Of a stretch of 64,000 nt of DNA, positions 52,919 to 64,000 are shown one piece after another. The stretch comes from an uncultured Pseudomonas sp. (GTDB taxonomy: Bacteria; Pseudomonadota; Gammaproteobacteria; Pseudomonadales; Pseudomonadaceae). The notes beneath the pieces are model-generated. The model was not told the DNA's origin. It was given only the letters and a program-made list of their open reading frames with translations, and ran no database searches. Position 1 is the stretch's first letter; every line of letters starts with the position of its first letter. Where the stretch lies: contig NZ_CAMPHI010000014.1 of assembly GCF_946885955.1 (NCBI RefSeq), forward strand, positions 1 to 64,000, in the 5' to 3' direction. The translations under genes were made by a program, and so were the position numbers.

Positions 52919-53413
52919 ATGAACACACTTATTCAGACTGACCGTTTTGCCCTGAGCGACGCCGAGCGCTCGGCCATCGAACATGAAATGCACCACTACG
53001 AAGACCCGCGTGCGGCGAGCATCGAAGCCTTGAAGATCGTGCAGAAGGCGCGCGGCTGGGTGCCGGATGGCGCCGCCGACGCGATCGGCGCGATTCTCGG
53101 CATCCCCGCCAGCGACGTCGAAGGGGTTGCCACCTTCTATAGTCAGATCTTTCGTCAGCCGGTGGGCCGCCACATCATCCGGGTCTGCGACAGCATGACC
53201 TGCTTTATCGGTGGCCATGAGTCCGTGGTCGCCTCCATTCAGCAGCAGCTGGGCATCGGCCTCGGGCAAACCAGCGCGGACGGTCGCTTCACCCTGCTAC
53301 CGGTCTGCTGCCTGGGCAATTGCGACAAGGCGCCCGCCGTGATGATCGACGACGACACCTTCGGCGATGTCCAGGCCGACAAGGTCGCGCAACTGCTGGA
53401 GGCCTATTCATGA
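52919..53413 (+). CDS. nuoE: NADH-quinone oxidoreductase subunit E
   Basis: This 164-residue subunit binds the [2Fe-2S] cluster N1a. The four ligands are in [12 protein letters not shown] (two) and [11 protein letters not shown] (two). NuoE pairs with NuoF in the NADH-dehydrogenase module. The ATG at 52919 comes right after the nuoCD stop. It overlaps nuoF by ATGA. Confidence 0.96.
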   Translation: MNTLIQTDRFALSDAERSAIEHEMHHYEDPRAASIEALKIVQKARGWVPDGAADAIGAILGIPASDVEGVATFYSQIFRQPVGRHIIRVCDSMTCFIGGHESVVASIQQQLGIGLGQTSADGRFTLLPVCCLGNCDKAPAVMIDDDTFGDVQADKVAQLLEAYS

Positions 53414-54771
53414 AGAGTTCGACGGTCGTTCTGACCTCCATGGGCCCGGCCAACCGCATCGCCCGCAGCGAGGAGACCCATCCGCTGACCTGGCGCCTGC
53501 GCGACGACGCGCAGCCGGTATGGCTCGCCGAATACCAGCAGAAGAATGGCTACGCCGCCGCGCGCAAGGCCCTCGGCGAAATGGCCCAGGCCGACATCGT
53601 GCAAACCGTCAAGGACTCCGGCCTCAAGGGCCGGGGTGGCGCCGGTTTCCCCACCGGGGTCAAGTGGGGCCTGATGCCCACCGATGAGTCGATGAACATC
53701 CGTTACCTGCTGTGCAACGCAGACGAAATGGAGCCCAACACCTGGAAAGACCGCATGCTGATGGAGCAGCTGCCACACCTGCTGATCGAGGGCATGTTGA
53801 TCAGTGCGCGTGCGCTCAAGGCCTACCGGGGTTATATCTTCCTGCGTGGCGAGTACGTCGACGCGGCGCGCATTCTCAATCGCGCGGTCGATGAAGCCAA
53901 AGCCGCCGGCCTGCTCGGCAAGAACATTCTCGGCAGCGGCTTCGACTTCGAACTGATCGTCCACACCGGCGCCGGCCGTTATATCTGTGGCGAAGAAACC
54001 GCGCTGATCAATTCCCTGGAAGGTCGCCGCGCCAATCCGCGCGCCAAGCCGCCCTTCCCCGCGACAGTCGGCGTCTGGGGTAAACCGACTTGCGTCAACA
54101 ACGTCGAAACCCTGTGCAACGTGCCGGCGATCGTCGGACAGGGCGTCGACTGGTACAAATCCCTGGCGCAATCGGGCAGCGAAGACCACGGCACCAAGCT
54201 GATGGGTTTTTCCGGCAAGGTGAAAAATCCCGGCCTGTGGGAGTTGCCATTCGGTATCAGCGCCCGCGAATTGTTCGAGGACTACGCCGGCGGCATGCGC
54301 GACGGTTTTACCCTCAAGTGCTGGCAGCCGGGCGGCGCGGGTACGGGCTTCCTGCTACCCGAACACCTCGATGCGCAAATGTATGCCGCTGGCATCGCCA
54401 AGGTCGGTACGCGCATGGGCACCGGGCTGGCCATGGCAGTGGACGACTCGGTGAGCATGGTGTCGCTGCTGCGCAACATGGAGGATTTCTTCGCCCGCGA
54501 ATCCTGCGGCTGGTGTACCCCTTGTCGCGACGGCCTGCCCTGGAGCGTGAAGATTCTCCGCGCGCTGGAACGCGGCCAGGGTACCCGCGAAGACATCGAG
54601 ACCCTGCTCGGCCTGGTCAACTTCCTCGGCCCCGGCAAAACCTTCTGCGCCCATGCACCGGGCGCGGTCGAACCGCTGGGCAGCGCAATCAAATATTTCC
54701 GCGACGAATTCGAGGCGGGCGTGGCCAACCAGGCGCCCCCGGTAACGACGGGCCAATTCGTGCCCGCGTAA
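53410..54771 (+). CDS. nuoF: NADH-quinone oxidoreductase subunit F
   Basis: This 453-residue subunit binds FMN and NADH and the [4Fe-4S] cluster N3. The FMN/NADH site is seen in [16 protein letters not shown] near residue 70-86 and [19 protein letters not shown] near 185. The N3 cysteines are in [12 protein letters not shown] near 365, with the last in KTFCAHAPG. It accepts hydride from NADH and passes electrons to the cluster chain. Confidence 0.97.
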   Translation: MKSSTVVLTSMGPANRIARSEETHPLTWRLRDDAQPVWLAEYQQKNGYAAARKALGEMAQADIVQTVKDSGLKGRGGAGFPTGVKWGLMPTDESMNIRYLLCNADEMEPNTWKDRMLMEQLPHLLIEGMLISARALKAYRGYIFLRGEYVDAARILNRAVDEAKAAGLLGKNILGSGFDFELIVHTGAGRYICGEETALINSLEGRRANPRAKPPFPATVGVWGKPTCVNNVETLCNVPAIVGQGVDWYKSLAQSGSEDHGTKLMGFSGKVKNPGLWELPFGISARELFEDYAGGMRDGFTLKCWQPGGAGTGFLLPEHLDAQMYAAGIAKVGTRMGTGLAMAVDDSVSMVSLLRNMEDFFARESCGWCTPCRDGLPWSVKILRALERGQGTREDIETLLGLVNFLGPGKTFCAHAPGAVEPLGSAIKYFRDEFEAGVANQAPPVTTGQFVPA

Positions 54772-54865
54772 GAATCAGCTTCATGGCGGCCACTCACCTG
54801 GCCCCGTGGCACAACCGTTTTTCCATTAGCCAAGCCTGCTCCGGCGGGTAAGAAGACACTCAACC

Positions 54866-57595
54866 ATGGCCACTATCCACGTAGACGGCAAAGACCTTGA
54901 AGTCGATGGTGCAGACAACCTCTTGCAGGCCTGCCTGTCCCTCGGACTCGATATTCCCTACTTCTGCTGGCACCCGGCGCTCGGTAGCGTCGGCGCCTGC
55001 CGCCAATGCGCGGTCAAGCAGTACACCGACGAAAATGACACCCGCGGTCGCCTGGTGATGTCCTGCATGACACCCGCCACCGACAACACCTGGATCTCCA
55101 TCGACGACGAGGAGGCCAAGCAGTTTCGCGCCAGCGTCGTCGAATGGCTGATGACCAACCACCCGCACGACTGCCCGGTGTGCGAGGAAGGCGGCCATTG
55201 TCACCTACAGGACATGACCGTCATGACCGGTCATAACACCCGCCGCTACCGCTTTAGCAAACGCACCCACCAGAACCAGGAACTCGGCCCGTTTATCGCC
55301 CACGAGATGAACCGCTGCATCGCCTGCTACCGCTGCGTGCGTTACTACAAGGACTACGCCGGCGGCACCGACCTCGGTGTATTCGGCGCCCACGACAACG
55401 TCTACTTCGGCCGTGTCGAAGACGGCACGCTGGAAAGCGAATTCTCCGGCAATCTGGTCGAGGTCTGCCCGACCGGTGTCTTCACCGACAAGACCCACTC
55501 CGAGCGTTACAACCGCAAGTGGGACATGCAGTTCTCACCGAGCATCTGTCATGGCTGTTCGAGCGGCTGCAATACCAGCCCAGGTGAACGCTATGGCGAA
55601 ATCCGTCGCATCGAGAACCGTTTCAACGGCGATGTGAATCAGTATTTCCTCTGCGATCGCGGTCGCTTCGGCTATGGCTACGTCAACCGCGACGACCGCC
55701 CACGCCAACCGATGATGATGCTGAGCAAGATGACGATGGGCATCGACGCAGCACTCGACCAGGCCGCTGCCCTGCTGAAAAACCGCAAGGTCATTGGCAT
55801 CGGCTCGCCGCGCGCCAGCCTGGAAAGCAACTTCGCCCTGCGCGAATTGGTAGGCCGCGAGCATTTCTATTCCGGCATCGAGGCCAACGAACAGCGCAAC
55901 CTGCAGCTGATTCGCGACCTGTTGCTGAACGGCCCCCTGCCCGTACCGACCTTGCGCGAAGTGGAAAATCACGATGCGGTGTTCGTCCTCGGCGAGGACC
56001 TGACGCAAACCGCCGCGCGCCTGGCGCTGGCCATGCGGCAGTCGGTGAAAGGCAAAGCCACCGCCATGGCTGCCGCCATGAAAATTCAGGAATGGCATAT
56101 CGCTGCGGTGCAGAATGTCGCCCAGACCGCACTCAATCCGCTGTTCATCGCCAGCGTCACCGCCACTCGCCTGGACGACATCGCCGAGCAGTGCGTACAC
56201 GCCGCGCCGGACGACCTGGCGCGCATCGGTTTCGCCGTTGCCCACGCCATCGACCCGAGCGCACCAGCCGTCAGCGGCCTGGAAGATGAGGCTGCCGCGC
56301 TGGTACAGCGCATCGCCGACGCCTTGCTGGCTGCCGAACGCCCATTGCTCGTTGCTGGCGCGTCGCTGGGCAACAGAGCACTGATCGAAGCCGCGGGCAA
56401 CATCGCCAGCGCCCTGAAAAACCGGCAGAAGAATGGCTCCATCAGCCTGGTGGTGCCCGAAGCCAACAGCATGGGTCTGGCCCTGCTGATGGCCGATGAC
56501 TTCGCGACCCATTCCCTCGACGCCGCACTGGATGCTCTCAGCTCCGGCCAAGCCGATGCGCTGGTGGTGTTGGAGAACGACCTGTATCGCCGCGTCGATG
56601 CCGCCAAGGTCGATGCCGCACTGGCGGCGGCCAAGGTAGTGATCGTTGCCGATCACCAGGCAACCGCCACCACCGCCAAGGCTCACCTGTTGTTGCCGGT
56701 CGCCAGCTTCGCCGAGGGCGATGGCACCCTGGTCAGCCAGGAAGGCCGTGCACAACGCTTCTTCCAGGTGTTCGAGCCGTCCTATTACGACGCCTCGATC
56801 CTGATTCGCGAGGGCTGGCGCTGGCTGCATGCGCTGCACAGTACCCTGCTCGGCAAGGCCGTCGACTGGACCCAGCTGGACGAAGTGACCGCGGCCTGCG
56901 CCGCCAGTAACGCACTGCTCGGGCCTATTCGCGAAGCCGCACCGACGGCCTCGTTCCGCATCAAGGGCATGAAACTGGCGCGCGAACCGCACCGTTACAG
57001 TGGCCGTACCTCGATGCGTGCCAATATCAGCGTGCACGAACCGCGTCAGCCGCAGGATCCGGATTCGGCGTTCGCCTTTTCCATGGAAGGCTATTCAGGC
57101 AGCAAAGAACAGCGTCAGCAGATCCCCTTCGCCTGGTCCCCGGGTTGGAACTCGCCGCAGGCCTGGAACAAATTCCAGGACGAAGTCGGCGGCCATCTGC
57201 GCGCCGGCGATCCGGGTGTACGCCTGATCGAAGGCAAAGGCCAGACGCTGCCCTGGTTCACCCCGAACAGTGCATTCAGCCCGGCTGCAGGGACCTGGCA
57301 GGTCGCGGCGCTGCATCACCTGTTCGGCAGCGAAGAAACCTCCGCCCGCGCAACGCCGATCCAGGAACGCATGGGCCAAGCGTACGCGGCCCTGGCGCCG
57401 CTCGAAGCCGAACGCCTCGGCGTCAACGACGGCGCCCTGCTCGCGGTCAACGTAAACGGCCAGATATTGCGCTTGCCGTTGCGTGTGTGTGATGAGCTGG
57501 CGGTCGGTCTGGTTGGCTTGCCGGTCGGTTTTCCAGGTATTCCGGCGCTGGTCGGCGGTGCACTGGCGACCTCGATCGAGGAGGCTGCGCAATGA
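54866..57595 (+). CDS. nuoG: NADH-quinone oxidoreductase subunit G
   Basis: This 909-residue subunit carries several iron-sulfur clusters. There is an N-terminal ferredoxin domain ([2Fe-2S] N1b, [18 protein letters not shown]), the His-coordinated N5 site ([14 protein letters not shown]), N4 ([14 protein letters not shown]), and N7 as in enteric and Pseudomonas enzymes ([17 protein letters not shown]). A molybdopterin-oxidoreductase-like domain without cofactor follows (from about 220). It lies 94 bases after nuoF. Confidence 0.96.
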   Translation: MATIHVDGKDLEVDGADNLLQACLSLGLDIPYFCWHPALGSVGACRQCAVKQYTDENDTRGRLVMSCMTPATDNTWISIDDEEAKQFRASVVEWLMTNHPHDCPVCEEGGHCHLQDMTVMTGHNTRRYRFSKRTHQNQELGPFIAHEMNRCIACYRCVRYYKDYAGGTDLGVFGAHDNVYFGRVEDGTLESEFSGNLVEVCPTGVFTDKTHSERYNRKWDMQFSPSICHGCSSGCNTSPGERYGEIRRIENRFNGDVNQYFLCDRGRFGYGYVNRDDRPRQPMMMLSKMTMGIDAALDQAAALLKNRKVIGIGSPRASLESNFALRELVGREHFYSGIEANEQRNLQLIRDLLLNGPLPVPTLREVENHDAVFVLGEDLTQTAARLALAMRQSVKGKATAMAAAMKIQEWHIAAVQNVAQTALNPLFIASVTATRLDDIAEQCVHAAPDDLARIGFAVAHAIDPSAPAVSGLEDEAAALVQRIADALLAAERPLLVAGASLGNRALIEAAGNIASALKNRQKNGSISLVVPEANSMGLALLMADDFATHSLDAALDALSSGQADALVVLENDLYRRVDAAKVDAALAAAKVVIVADHQATATTAKAHLLLPVASFAEGDGTLVSQEGRAQRFFQVFEPSYYDASILIREGWRWLHALHSTLLGKAVDWTQLDEVTAACAASNALLGPIREAAPTASFRIKGMKLAREPHRYSGRTSMRANISVHEPRQPQDPDSAFAFSMEGYSGSKEQRQQIPFAWSPGWNSPQAWNKFQDEVGGHLRAGDPGVRLIEGKGQTLPWFTPNSAFSPAAGTWQVAALHHLFGSEETSARATPIQERMGQAYAALAPLEAERLGVNDGALLAVNVNGQILRLPLRVCDELAVGLVGLPVGFPGIPALVGGALATSIEEAAQ

Positions 57596-58584
57596 GCTGG
57601 CTGACACCTGAACTGAGCGAAATCCTCATCGCGGTAATAAAAGCCATTGTCATCCTTCTGGCGGTGGTAGTTACCGGCGCCCTGCTCAGCTTCGTCGAGC
57701 GCCGCCTGCTCGGTTGGTGGCAGGATCGTTACGGTCCCAACCGCGTCGGCCCCTTCGGCATGTTCCAGATCGCGGCGGATATGCTGAAGATGTTCTTCAA
57801 GGAAGACTGGACGCCGCCGTTCGCCGACAAGACGATTTTCGTCCTGGCGCCGGTAATCGCCATGAGCGCCATGCTCCTGGCCTTCGCGATCATTCCCATC
57901 ACCCCGAACTGGGGCGTCGCGGACCTGAATATCGGCATCCTGTTCTTCTTCGCGATGGCGGGTTTGTCGGTCTATGCCGTGCTGTTCGCGGGGTGGTCGA
58001 GCAACAACAAGTTCGCCCTGCTCGGCAGCCTGCGCGCCACCGCCCAGACCATCTCCTATGAGGTTTTCCTGGCGTTGGCGCTGATGGGCATCGTCGCTCA
58101 GGTCGGCTCGTTCAACATGCGCGACATCGTCGATTACCAGGCGCAGCACCTGTGGTTCATCATTCCGCAGTTCTTCGGCTTCTGTACCTTCTTTATCGCC
58201 GGCGTGGCGGTGACCCACCGGCACCCCTTCGACCAGCCGGAAGCCGAACAGGAGCTGGCCGACGGTTATCACATCGAATACGCCGGGATGAAATGGGGCA
58301 TGTTCTTCGTCGGCGAATACATCGGCATCGTGACCATTTCCGCCCTGCTGGTGACCCTGTTCTTCGGCGGTTGGCATGGGCCATTCGGCATCCTGCCGCA
58401 AATTCCGTTCATCTGGTTCGCCCTGAAAACCTGCTTCTTCATCATGTTGTTCATCTTGCTGCGCGCCTCTATTCCGCGCCCGCGCTATGACCAGGTGATG
58501 GCCTTCAGCTGGAAGTTCTGCCTGCCGCTGACCCTGATCAACCTGCTGGTGACCGGCGCGCTCGTGCTGGCCGCGGCCCAGTAA
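57592..58584 (+). CDS. nuoH: NADH-quinone oxidoreductase subunit H
   Basis: This 330-residue membrane subunit has eight helices and forms the quinone entrance and the E-channel. Signatures are [25 protein letters not shown] near residue 25-50 (written here as its key parts [11 protein letters not shown] and GPNRVG), and the acidic loop [18 protein letters not shown]. It starts in the nuoG stop (ATGA). Confidence 0.97.
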   Translation: MSWLTPELSEILIAVIKAIVILLAVVVTGALLSFVERRLLGWWQDRYGPNRVGPFGMFQIAADMLKMFFKEDWTPPFADKTIFVLAPVIAMSAMLLAFAIIPITPNWGVADLNIGILFFFAMAGLSVYAVLFAGWSSNNKFALLGSLRATAQTISYEVFLALALMGIVAQVGSFNMRDIVDYQAQHLWFIIPQFFGFCTFFIAGVAVTHRHPFDQPEAEQELADGYHIEYAGMKWGMFFVGEYIGIVTISALLVTLFFGGWHGPFGILPQIPFIWFALKTCFFIMLFILLRASIPRPRYDQVMAFSWKFCLPLTLINLLVTGALVLAAAQ

Positions 58585-58594
58585 GGAGAAACCC

Positions 58595-59143
58595 ATGTTC
58601 AGATACATCAAAGACGTCGTGATCGGCACCTACACCCAGCTGCGTAGCCTGGTGATGGTGTTCTCCCACGGCTTCCGCAAGCGCGACACCCTGCAGTACC
58701 CGGAAGAAGCGGTTTATCTGCCACCGCGTTACCGCGGCCGCATCGTCCTGACCCGCGACCCCGACGGCGAGGAACGCTGCGTGGCCTGCAACCTCTGCGC
58801 CGTCGCCTGTCCGGTCGGCTGCATCGCCCTGCAGAAGGCCGAGACCGATGACGGTCGCTGGTACCCGGAGTTCTTTCGCATCAACTTCTCGCGCTGCATC
58901 TTTTGCGGTCTGTGCGAGGAGGCCTGCCCGACCACCGCGATCCAGCTCACGCCGGACTTCGAGATGGGCGAGTTCAAGCGCCAGGACCTGGTGTATGAAA
59001 AGGAAGATCTGCTGATTTCGGGCCCTGGCAAGAACCCCGATTACAACTTCTACCGCGTCGCTGGCCTGGCCATTGCCGGCAAGCCGAAAGGCGCCGCGCA
59101 GAACGAAGCCGAGCCGATCAACGTGAAAGGGCTGTTGCCGTAA
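58595..59143 (+). CDS. nuoI: NADH-quinone oxidoreductase subunit I
   Basis: This 182-residue subunit holds two [4Fe-4S] clusters (N6a, N6b). The paired ferredoxin motifs are [15 protein letters not shown] and [12 protein letters not shown], spaced about 40 residues apart. It links NuoG to NuoB. AAGGAG precedes the ATG, ten bases after nuoH. Confidence 0.97.
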   Translation: MFRYIKDVVIGTYTQLRSLVMVFSHGFRKRDTLQYPEEAVYLPPRYRGRIVLTRDPDGEERCVACNLCAVACPVGCIALQKAETDDGRWYPEFFRINFSRCIFCGLCEEACPTTAIQLTPDFEMGEFKRQDLVYEKEDLLISGPGKNPDYNFYRVAGLAIAGKPKGAAQNEAEPINVKGLLP

Positions 59144-59154
59144 GGAGAGGTTCC

Positions 59155-59664
59155 GTGGAATTCGCTTTCTATTTCGCCGCAGGCGTAGCCGTCATGGCCA
59201 CCCTGCGGGTGGTGACCAGCACCGACCCGGTGCATGCCCTGCTCTACCTGATCATTTCGCTGCTGGCGGTTTCCATGGTGTTTTTCAGCCTCGGCGCGCC
59301 CTTTGCCGGCGCACTGGAAATCATCGTCTATGCCGGCGCGATCATGGTGCTGTTCGTATTCGTGGTGATGATGCTCAACCTCGGCCCGGCCGCGGTCGAG
59401 CAGGAGAGAAAGTGGCTGACACCCGGCATCTGGTTCGGCCCGGCGCTACTGTCGGCGCTGCTGCTCGGGCAACTGCTCTACGTCCTCTTCGCCAGCCCAA
59501 GCGGTGCCGCTATCGGCGCTACCGCGGTGAGCGCCAAAACGGTCGGCGTCAGCCTGTTCGGCCCATATCTGCTCGCGGTAGAGCTGGCCTCGATGCTATT
59601 GCTCGCCGCGCTGGTGGCCGCTTACCACCTGGGCCGCCAGGAAGCCAAGGAGGTCAAGCTATGA
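59155..59664 (+). CDS. nuoJ: NADH-quinone oxidoreductase subunit J
   Basis: This 169-residue membrane subunit has five helices. It includes [20 protein letters not shown], where the helix with the pi-bulge that gates proton flow lies. The start is GTG at 59155, with AAGGAGAGG upstream. It overlaps nuoK by ATGA. Confidence 0.96.
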   Translation: MEFAFYFAAGVAVMATLRVVTSTDPVHALLYLIISLLAVSMVFFSLGAPFAGALEIIVYAGAIMVLFVFVVMMLNLGPAAVEQERKWLTPGIWFGPALLSALLLGQLLYVLFASPSGAAIGATAVSAKTVGVSLFGPYLLAVELASMLLLAALVAAYHLGRQEAKEVKL

Positions 59665-59969
59665 CGGGTATTCCAATGGAGCACGGCCTGGCGCTGGCCG
59701 CCGTGCTGTTCAGCCTGGGGTTGGTCGGCCTGATGGTGCGCCGCAATATCCTGTTCGTGCTGATGAGCCTGGAAGTGATGATGAACGCCGCCGCACTGGC
59801 TTTCGTGGTCGCCGGCGCCCGCTGGACCCAGGCTGATGGCCAGATCATGTTCATTCTGGTAATCACCCTGGCCGCGGCCGAAGCCAGCATCGGCCTGGCG
59901 ATCCTGTTGCAGCTGTATCGCCGCTTCAACACCCTCGATATCGACGCAGCCAGCGAGATGCGCGGATGA
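59661..59969 (+). CDS. nuoK: NADH-quinone oxidoreductase subunit K
   Basis: This 102-residue, three-helix subunit has the key membrane glutamates in [13 protein letters not shown] and [12 protein letters not shown], corresponding to the E. coli NuoK Glu36 and Glu72 pair in the proton path. Start and end both overlap neighbours (ATGA), so it is strongly coupled. Confidence 0.97.
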   Translation: MTGIPMEHGLALAAVLFSLGLVGLMVRRNILFVLMSLEVMMNAAALAFVVAGARWTQADGQIMFILVITLAAAEASIGLAILLQLYRRFNTLDIDAASEMRG

Positions 59970-61813
59970 ACCTTCTATTTCTGACCTTCCTCTTCCCGCT
60001 GCTCGGCTGGTTCGTCCTGGCCTTCTCGCGCGGACGTTTCAGCGAAAATACCGCGGCGATCATCGGCGTTGGCTCGGTCGGCTTGTCGGCCCTGACCGCC
60101 GCCTGGATCATCTGGCAATTCAACGTTGCCCCGCCCCTGGGCGGCGTGTATACCCAGCTGCTCTGGCAATGGATGAGTGTCGACGGCTTCGCCCCGAGCT
60201 TCACCCTGTATCTGGACGGCCTGTCACTGACCATGCTCGGCGTGGTCACCGGGGTCGGCTTCCTGATCCACCTGTTCGCGTCCTGGTACATGCGCGGCGA
60301 AGAGGGTTACTCGCGCTTCTTCGCCTACACCAACCTGTTCATTTTCAGCATGCTGTTGCTGGTGCTCGGCGATAACCTGCTGTTCCTGTACTTCGGCTGG
60401 GAAGGCGTGGGGCTGTGCAGCTACCTGCTGATCGGCTTTTATTACAGCAACCCGAACAACGGCAACGCCGCACTCAAGGCCTTCGTGGTCACCCGTATCG
60501 GTGACGTGTTCATGGCCATCGGCCTGTTCATCCTGTTCCTCAACCTCGGTACCCTGAATATTCAGGAGCTGATGCTGCTGGCGCCGCAGAAATACGTTTC
60601 GGGCGACAGCTGGCTGTGGATCGCCACCCTAATGCTGCTCGGCGGCGCCGTCGGCAAGTCCGCGCAGTTGCCGCTGCAAACCTGGCTGGCCGATGCGATG
60701 GCCGGCCCGACCCCGGTTTCCGCTCTGATCCACGCGGCGACCATGGTCACCGCCGGCGTCTACCTGATCGCCCGCACCCACGGCCTGTTCATCCTCACCC
60801 CCGGGGTTCTCGAACTGGTCGGCATCGTCGGCGGCGCGACCCTGGTGCTGGCCGGTTTCGCCGCGCTGGTGCAGACCGATATCAAGCGGATCCTCGCCTA
60901 CTCGACCATGAGCCAGATCGGCTACATGTTCCTCGCCCTCGGCGTCGGTGCCTGGGACGCGGCGATCTTCCACCTGATGACCCATGCGTTTTTCAAGGCG
61001 CTGCTGTTCCTCGCTTCCGGGGCGGTGATCAACGCCTGCCACCACGAACAGAACATCTTCAAGATGGGTGGCCTGTGGAAGAAGCTGCCGTTGGCCTACG
61101 CCAGCTTCATCGTCGGCGGTTCGGCGCTGGCCGCGCTGCCGCTGATCACCGCGGGCTTCTACTCCAAGGACGAGATCCTCTGGGAAGCCTTCGCCAGTGG
61201 CCATCAGTGGCTGTTGTACGCAGGACTCACCGGCGCATTCCTGACGTCGATCTACACCTTCCGCCTGATCTTCATCGCCTTCCACGGCGAGCAGAAGACC
61301 GAGGCCCATGCCGGTCATGGCGTGGCCCATTGGCTGCCCCTGGCGACCCTGATCGTGCTCTCGACCTTCATCGGTGCGCTGATCACCCCGCCGCTGCACG
61401 GCGTACTGCCGCAGAGCGTCGGCCACGCCGGTGGCGAGGCCAAGCACGGTCTGGAAATCGCCTCGGGCGCCATCGCTCTGGCCGGTATCCTGCTCGCCGC
61501 GCTGCTGTTCCTCGGCCAGCGCAGGCTTGTCGGTGCGGTCGCCCAGAGCGGTCCCGGGCGCTTCCTCGGTGCCTGGTGGTTCGCCGCCTGGGGCTTCGAC
61601 TGGCTGTACGACAAACTCTTCGTCAGGCCTTATTTGCTGACCTGCCGCCTGCTCGGTCGCGACCCGATCGACGCGAGTATCGGCGTCGTCCCACGCCTCG
61701 CGCGGGGCGGACATGAGCTGCTGAGCCGCAGTGAAACCGGACAACTGCGCTGGTATGCGGTGTCGCTCGTTGGCGGTGCCGTGCTGGTACTCGCCGCCGT
61801 CCTGCTGGCCTGA
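59966..61813 (+). CDS. nuoL: NADH-quinone oxidoreductase subunit L
   Basis: This 615-residue antiporter-like subunit lies at the far end of the membrane arm and has a long lateral helix in its C-terminal part. Signatures include [16 protein letters not shown] with the conserved Glu, [30 protein letters not shown] with the key Lys/His line, and [10 protein letters not shown]. It is one of three proton pumps of complex I. Confidence 0.97.
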   Translation: MNLLFLTFLFPLLGWFVLAFSRGRFSENTAAIIGVGSVGLSALTAAWIIWQFNVAPPLGGVYTQLLWQWMSVDGFAPSFTLYLDGLSLTMLGVVTGVGFLIHLFASWYMRGEEGYSRFFAYTNLFIFSMLLLVLGDNLLFLYFGWEGVGLCSYLLIGFYYSNPNNGNAALKAFVVTRIGDVFMAIGLFILFLNLGTLNIQELMLLAPQKYVSGDSWLWIATLMLLGGAVGKSAQLPLQTWLADAMAGPTPVSALIHAATMVTAGVYLIARTHGLFILTPGVLELVGIVGGATLVLAGFAALVQTDIKRILAYSTMSQIGYMFLALGVGAWDAAIFHLMTHAFFKALLFLASGAVINACHHEQNIFKMGGLWKKLPLAYASFIVGGSALAALPLITAGFYSKDEILWEAFASGHQWLLYAGLTGAFLTSIYTFRLIFIAFHGEQKTEAHAGHGVAHWLPLATLIVLSTFIGALITPPLHGVLPQSVGHAGGEAKHGLEIASGAIALAGILLAALLFLGQRRLVGAVAQSGPGRFLGAWWFAAWGFDWLYDKLFVRPYLLTCRLLGRDPIDASIGVVPRLARGGHELLSRSETGQLRWYAVSLVGGAVLVLAAVLLA

Positions 61814-61851
61814 TCGACTATGCCTATTTTGCGAAAGGAACACCGCCCATC

Positions 61852-63387
61852 ATGATTCTGCCCTGGCTAATCCTGATCCCCTTCATCGGCGGCCTGCTGT
61901 GCTGGCTCGCCGAGCGTTTCGGCAATACCTTGCCGCGCTGGATCGCGCTCCTGACCATGACCTTGCTGTTCGGCCTGGGCCTGTGGCTCTGGGCCAGCGC
62001 CGATTTCAGCCTGGCCCCCGCACCTGCTACCGGCCCGGTTTGGGCTGCTGAATTCAAGGTGCAATGGATCGAACGCTTTGGCATCAGCGTGCACCTGGCG
62101 CTCGATGGCCTCTCGGTATTGATGATCACCCTCACCGGCCTGCTCGGTGTGTTGTCGGTGCTGTGCTCGTGGAACGAGATTCAGAACCGCGTCGGCTTCT
62201 TCCACCTCAACCTGATGTGGATTCTCGGCGGCGTGGTCGGGGTATTTCTCGCCGTCGACCTGTTTCTGTTCTTCTTCTTCTGGGAAATGATGCTGGTGCC
62301 GATGTATTTCCTCATCGCGCTTTGGGGTCATAGCGGCAGCGCCGGCAAGACCCGCATCACGGCAGCCACCAAGTTCTTCATCTACACCCAGGCCAGCGGC
62401 CTGATCATGCTGATCGCGATCCTGGCGCTGGTCTTCGTTCACTTCAACCAGACCGGCGTGCTGACATTCAACTATGCCGACCTGCTGCGCACCGAACTCG
62501 CACCTGGCACCGAATACATGTTGATGCTCGGTTTCTTCATCGCTTTCGCGGTGAAGTTCCCGGTGGTGCCCTTCCATTCCTGGCTGCCGGACGCCCATGC
62601 CCAGGCCCCCACCGCCGGCTCGGTGGACCTGGCCGGTATCCTGTTGAAAACCGCGGCTTACGGCTTGATACGCTTCGCCTTGCCGCTGTTTCCCAATGCG
62701 TCGGCGGAGTTCGCGCCCATCGCCATGGGCCTCGGGGTGTTCGCCATTCTCTATGGCGCACTGCTGTCGTTCGCCCAGACCGATATCAAGCGGCTGGTTG
62801 CCTACTCCAGCGTGTCGCACATGGGCTTCGTGCTCATCGCGATCTACTCCGGTAGCCAGATCGCCATGCAGGGTGCGGTGGTGCAGATGCTCGCCCACGG
62901 CCTGTCGGCTGCCGCACTGTTCATCCTTTGCGGCCAGCTATACGAACGCCTGCACACCCGCGACATGCGCGAGATGGGCGGTATCTGGGCACGCCTGCCC
63001 TGGTTGCCGGCGCTGAGTCTGTTCTTCGCCGCGGCAGCCCTGGGTCTGCCGGGCACCGGTAATTTCGTCGGCGAATTCCTGATCCTTATTGGCAGCTTCC
63101 CCGCCTCGCCCTGGATCACGGCCATTGCGGCCAGCGGTCTGGTGTTCGGCTCGGTGTATTCGCTGATCATGATCCACCGCGCCTACTTCGGCCCGGTGAA
63201 GTCCGAGGAACCGCTGTTCGTACTGAAAGCCCGCGAACTGGGCATGGTTCTGCTACTGGCCGCGCTGTTGATCCTGCTCGGCATCTACCCGCAGCCGGTA
63301 CTCGATACCTCGGCCGCCAGCATGCACGGCGTGCAGCAGTGGATGAGCACCGCCCTCGATCAACTCGCCCGGCCCGGTAGCCTGTAA
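61852..63387 (+). CDS. nuoM: NADH-quinone oxidoreductase subunit M
   Basis: This 511-residue antiporter-like subunit has about 14 helices. FFFWEMMLVPMYFLIALWG carries the essential Glu, and KFPVVPFHSWLPDAHAQAPTAGSV has the Lys and the broken-helix region. QTDIKRLVAYSSVSHMGFV is also conserved. It starts 38 bases after nuoL. Confidence 0.97.
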   Translation: MILPWLILIPFIGGLLCWLAERFGNTLPRWIALLTMTLLFGLGLWLWASADFSLAPAPATGPVWAAEFKVQWIERFGISVHLALDGLSVLMITLTGLLGVLSVLCSWNEIQNRVGFFHLNLMWILGGVVGVFLAVDLFLFFFFWEMMLVPMYFLIALWGHSGSAGKTRITAATKFFIYTQASGLIMLIAILALVFVHFNQTGVLTFNYADLLRTELAPGTEYMLMLGFFIAFAVKFPVVPFHSWLPDAHAQAPTAGSVDLAGILLKTAAYGLIRFALPLFPNASAEFAPIAMGLGVFAILYGALLSFAQTDIKRLVAYSSVSHMGFVLIAIYSGSQIAMQGAVVQMLAHGLSAAALFILCGQLYERLHTRDMREMGGIWARLPWLPALSLFFAAAALGLPGTGNFVGEFLILIGSFPASPWITAIAASGLVFGSVYSLIMIHRAYFGPVKSEEPLFVLKARELGMVLLLAALLILLGIYPQPVLDTSAASMHGVQQWMSTALDQLARPGSL

Positions 63388-63401
63388 AGGAAAGCAGCGA
63401 T

Positions 63402-64000
63402 ATGCAATTTACCGTTCAACACCTCATCGCCCTGCTGCCGCTGCTGGTCACCAGTGCCACGGTTATCGTGGTGATGCTGGCGATCGCCTGGAAGCGCAAT
63501 CACACCCTTACCTTCGTCCTGTCGGTGCTGGGTCTCAACCTGGCCTTGCTGTCGATCCCTGTGGCCCTCACGATCACGCCGCTGCAGGTGACGCCGTTGT
63601 TGCTGATGGACAACTTCGCCTACTACTACATGGCGATCGTGCTTGCCGCCACCCTGGCCTGCGTGACCCTGACCCATGCCTACCTGGGCGAGGCGACCGT
63701 CAGCAGCAGCCAATCCGGGCAAAAGGGCTACCCCGGCAACCGTGAGGAAATGTACCTGCTGATGCTGCTGTCGGCGGCGGGCGGCCTGGTACTGGTCAGT
63801 GCTCAGCACCTGGCCGGCCTGTTTATCGGCCTGGAACTGCTGTCGGTGCCGGTGTACGGCATGGTCGCCTACGCCTTCTTCAACAAGCGCTCGCTGGAAG
63901 CCGGTATCAAATACATGGTGCTGTCGGCTGCGGGCAGTGCCTTTCTGCTGTTCGGTATGGCGCTGCTGTACGCCGAATCGGGCAGCCTGAGCTTCAGTGG
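63402..64000 (+). CDS. nuoN: NADH-quinone oxidoreductase subunit N, 3' part outside the window
   Basis: The first 199 residues of the third antiporter-like subunit are present. They contain hydrophobic helices and IGLELLSVPVYGMVAY, with the conserved glutamate in helix 5. The reading frame is intact up to the window end. AAGGAAAG lies upstream of the ATG. Confidence 0.95.
   Translation, partial: MQFTVQHLIALLPLLVTSATVIVVMLAIAWKRNHTLTFVLSVLGLNLALLSIPVALTITPLQVTPLLLMDNFAYYYMAIVLAATLACVTLTHAYLGEATVSSSQSGQKGYPGNREEMYLLMLLSAAGGLVLVSAQHLAGLFIGLELLSVPVYGMVAYAFFNKRSLEAGIKYMVLSAAGSAFLLFGMALLYAESGSLSFS

Overview
The window is a contiguous piece of chromosome from a Pseudomonas species (gamma-proteobacteria, GC-rich). 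The evidence is the gene content and order: a sagS-like hybrid kinase beside an ospR-gpx-msrB redox cluster, then gacA-uvrC-pgsA, yccA-tusDCBE, cysG-serS-crcB-rarA-lolA-ftsK, trxB-aat-bpt-infA-clpA-clpS-cspD-icd, mnmA-hflD-purB, aceA and the nuo operon with a fused nuoCD. From memory this matches two separate stretches of the P. aeruginosa PAO1 map (about PA2819-PA2832 and PA2583-PA2649) joined here at a tRNA cluster, so the strain is a Pseudomonas other than a PAO1-type P. aeruginosa. No species call is possible from the window alone.

Layout. 0-0.15 kb: tRNA-Gly (cut by the window edge) and tRNA-Glu on the minus strand. 0.4-10.5 kb: an unknown membrane-anchored protein, a GST, a DUF815-type ATPase, the SagS-like kinase, the OhrR/OspR-type regulator with glutathione peroxidase and MsrB, alanine transaminase AlaA, an SDR with a small unknown protein, and HtpX. 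10.6-13.3 kb: Tpm, a DODA-type dioxygenase and a two-cNMP-domain protein with a cysteine-less rhodanese tail. 13.6-14.1 kb: tRNA-Leu, tRNA-Cys and tRNA-Gly, the last carrying an apparently empty ICEclc/PAGI-2-type attachment site. 14.1-17.2 kb: gacA-uvrC-pgsA; then tRNA-Ser. 17.5-20.7 kb: yccA and the tightly overlapped tusDCB-tusE-ybiB operon for tRNA 2-thiouridine. 20.8-29.5 kb: a glutathionyl-hydroquinone reductase and the minus-strand ftsK-lolA-rarA-crcB-serS-cysG run. 29.7-35.8 kb: trxB, both N-end-rule aminoacyl transferases (aat, bpt), infA, and the ClpA/ClpS pair that recognises their products. 35.8-47.3 kb: icd, nudJ, mnmA-hflD, a DMT permease, purB, roxA-GNAT, two poorly understood proteins, and aceA. 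47.5-49.5 kb: a Tat-exported PhoX-like phosphatase. 49.97-64 kb: nuoA-nuoN, with nuoN cut by the window end.

How the parts fit. Three themes recur: redox defence (ospR/gpx/msrB/trxB/yqjG), protein and tRNA quality control (htpX, clpAS, aat/bpt, tus and mnmA together making s2U34), and central carbon and energy flux (icd and aceA compete for isocitrate; nuo oxidises the NADH). The most interesting regulatory signal is that icd and aceA carry the same operator geometry, TGTAGT-N15-ACTACA, upstream of both genes; icd has two further TTGTAG/CTACAA inverted repeats. A second clear signal is an OhrR-type operator lying in the spacer of the gpx-ospR promoter. I found no CRISPR array, insertion sequence, prophage, or dedicated defence or secretion island. 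This is mostly core genome, and the less understood items are single genes rather than a new multi-gene system.
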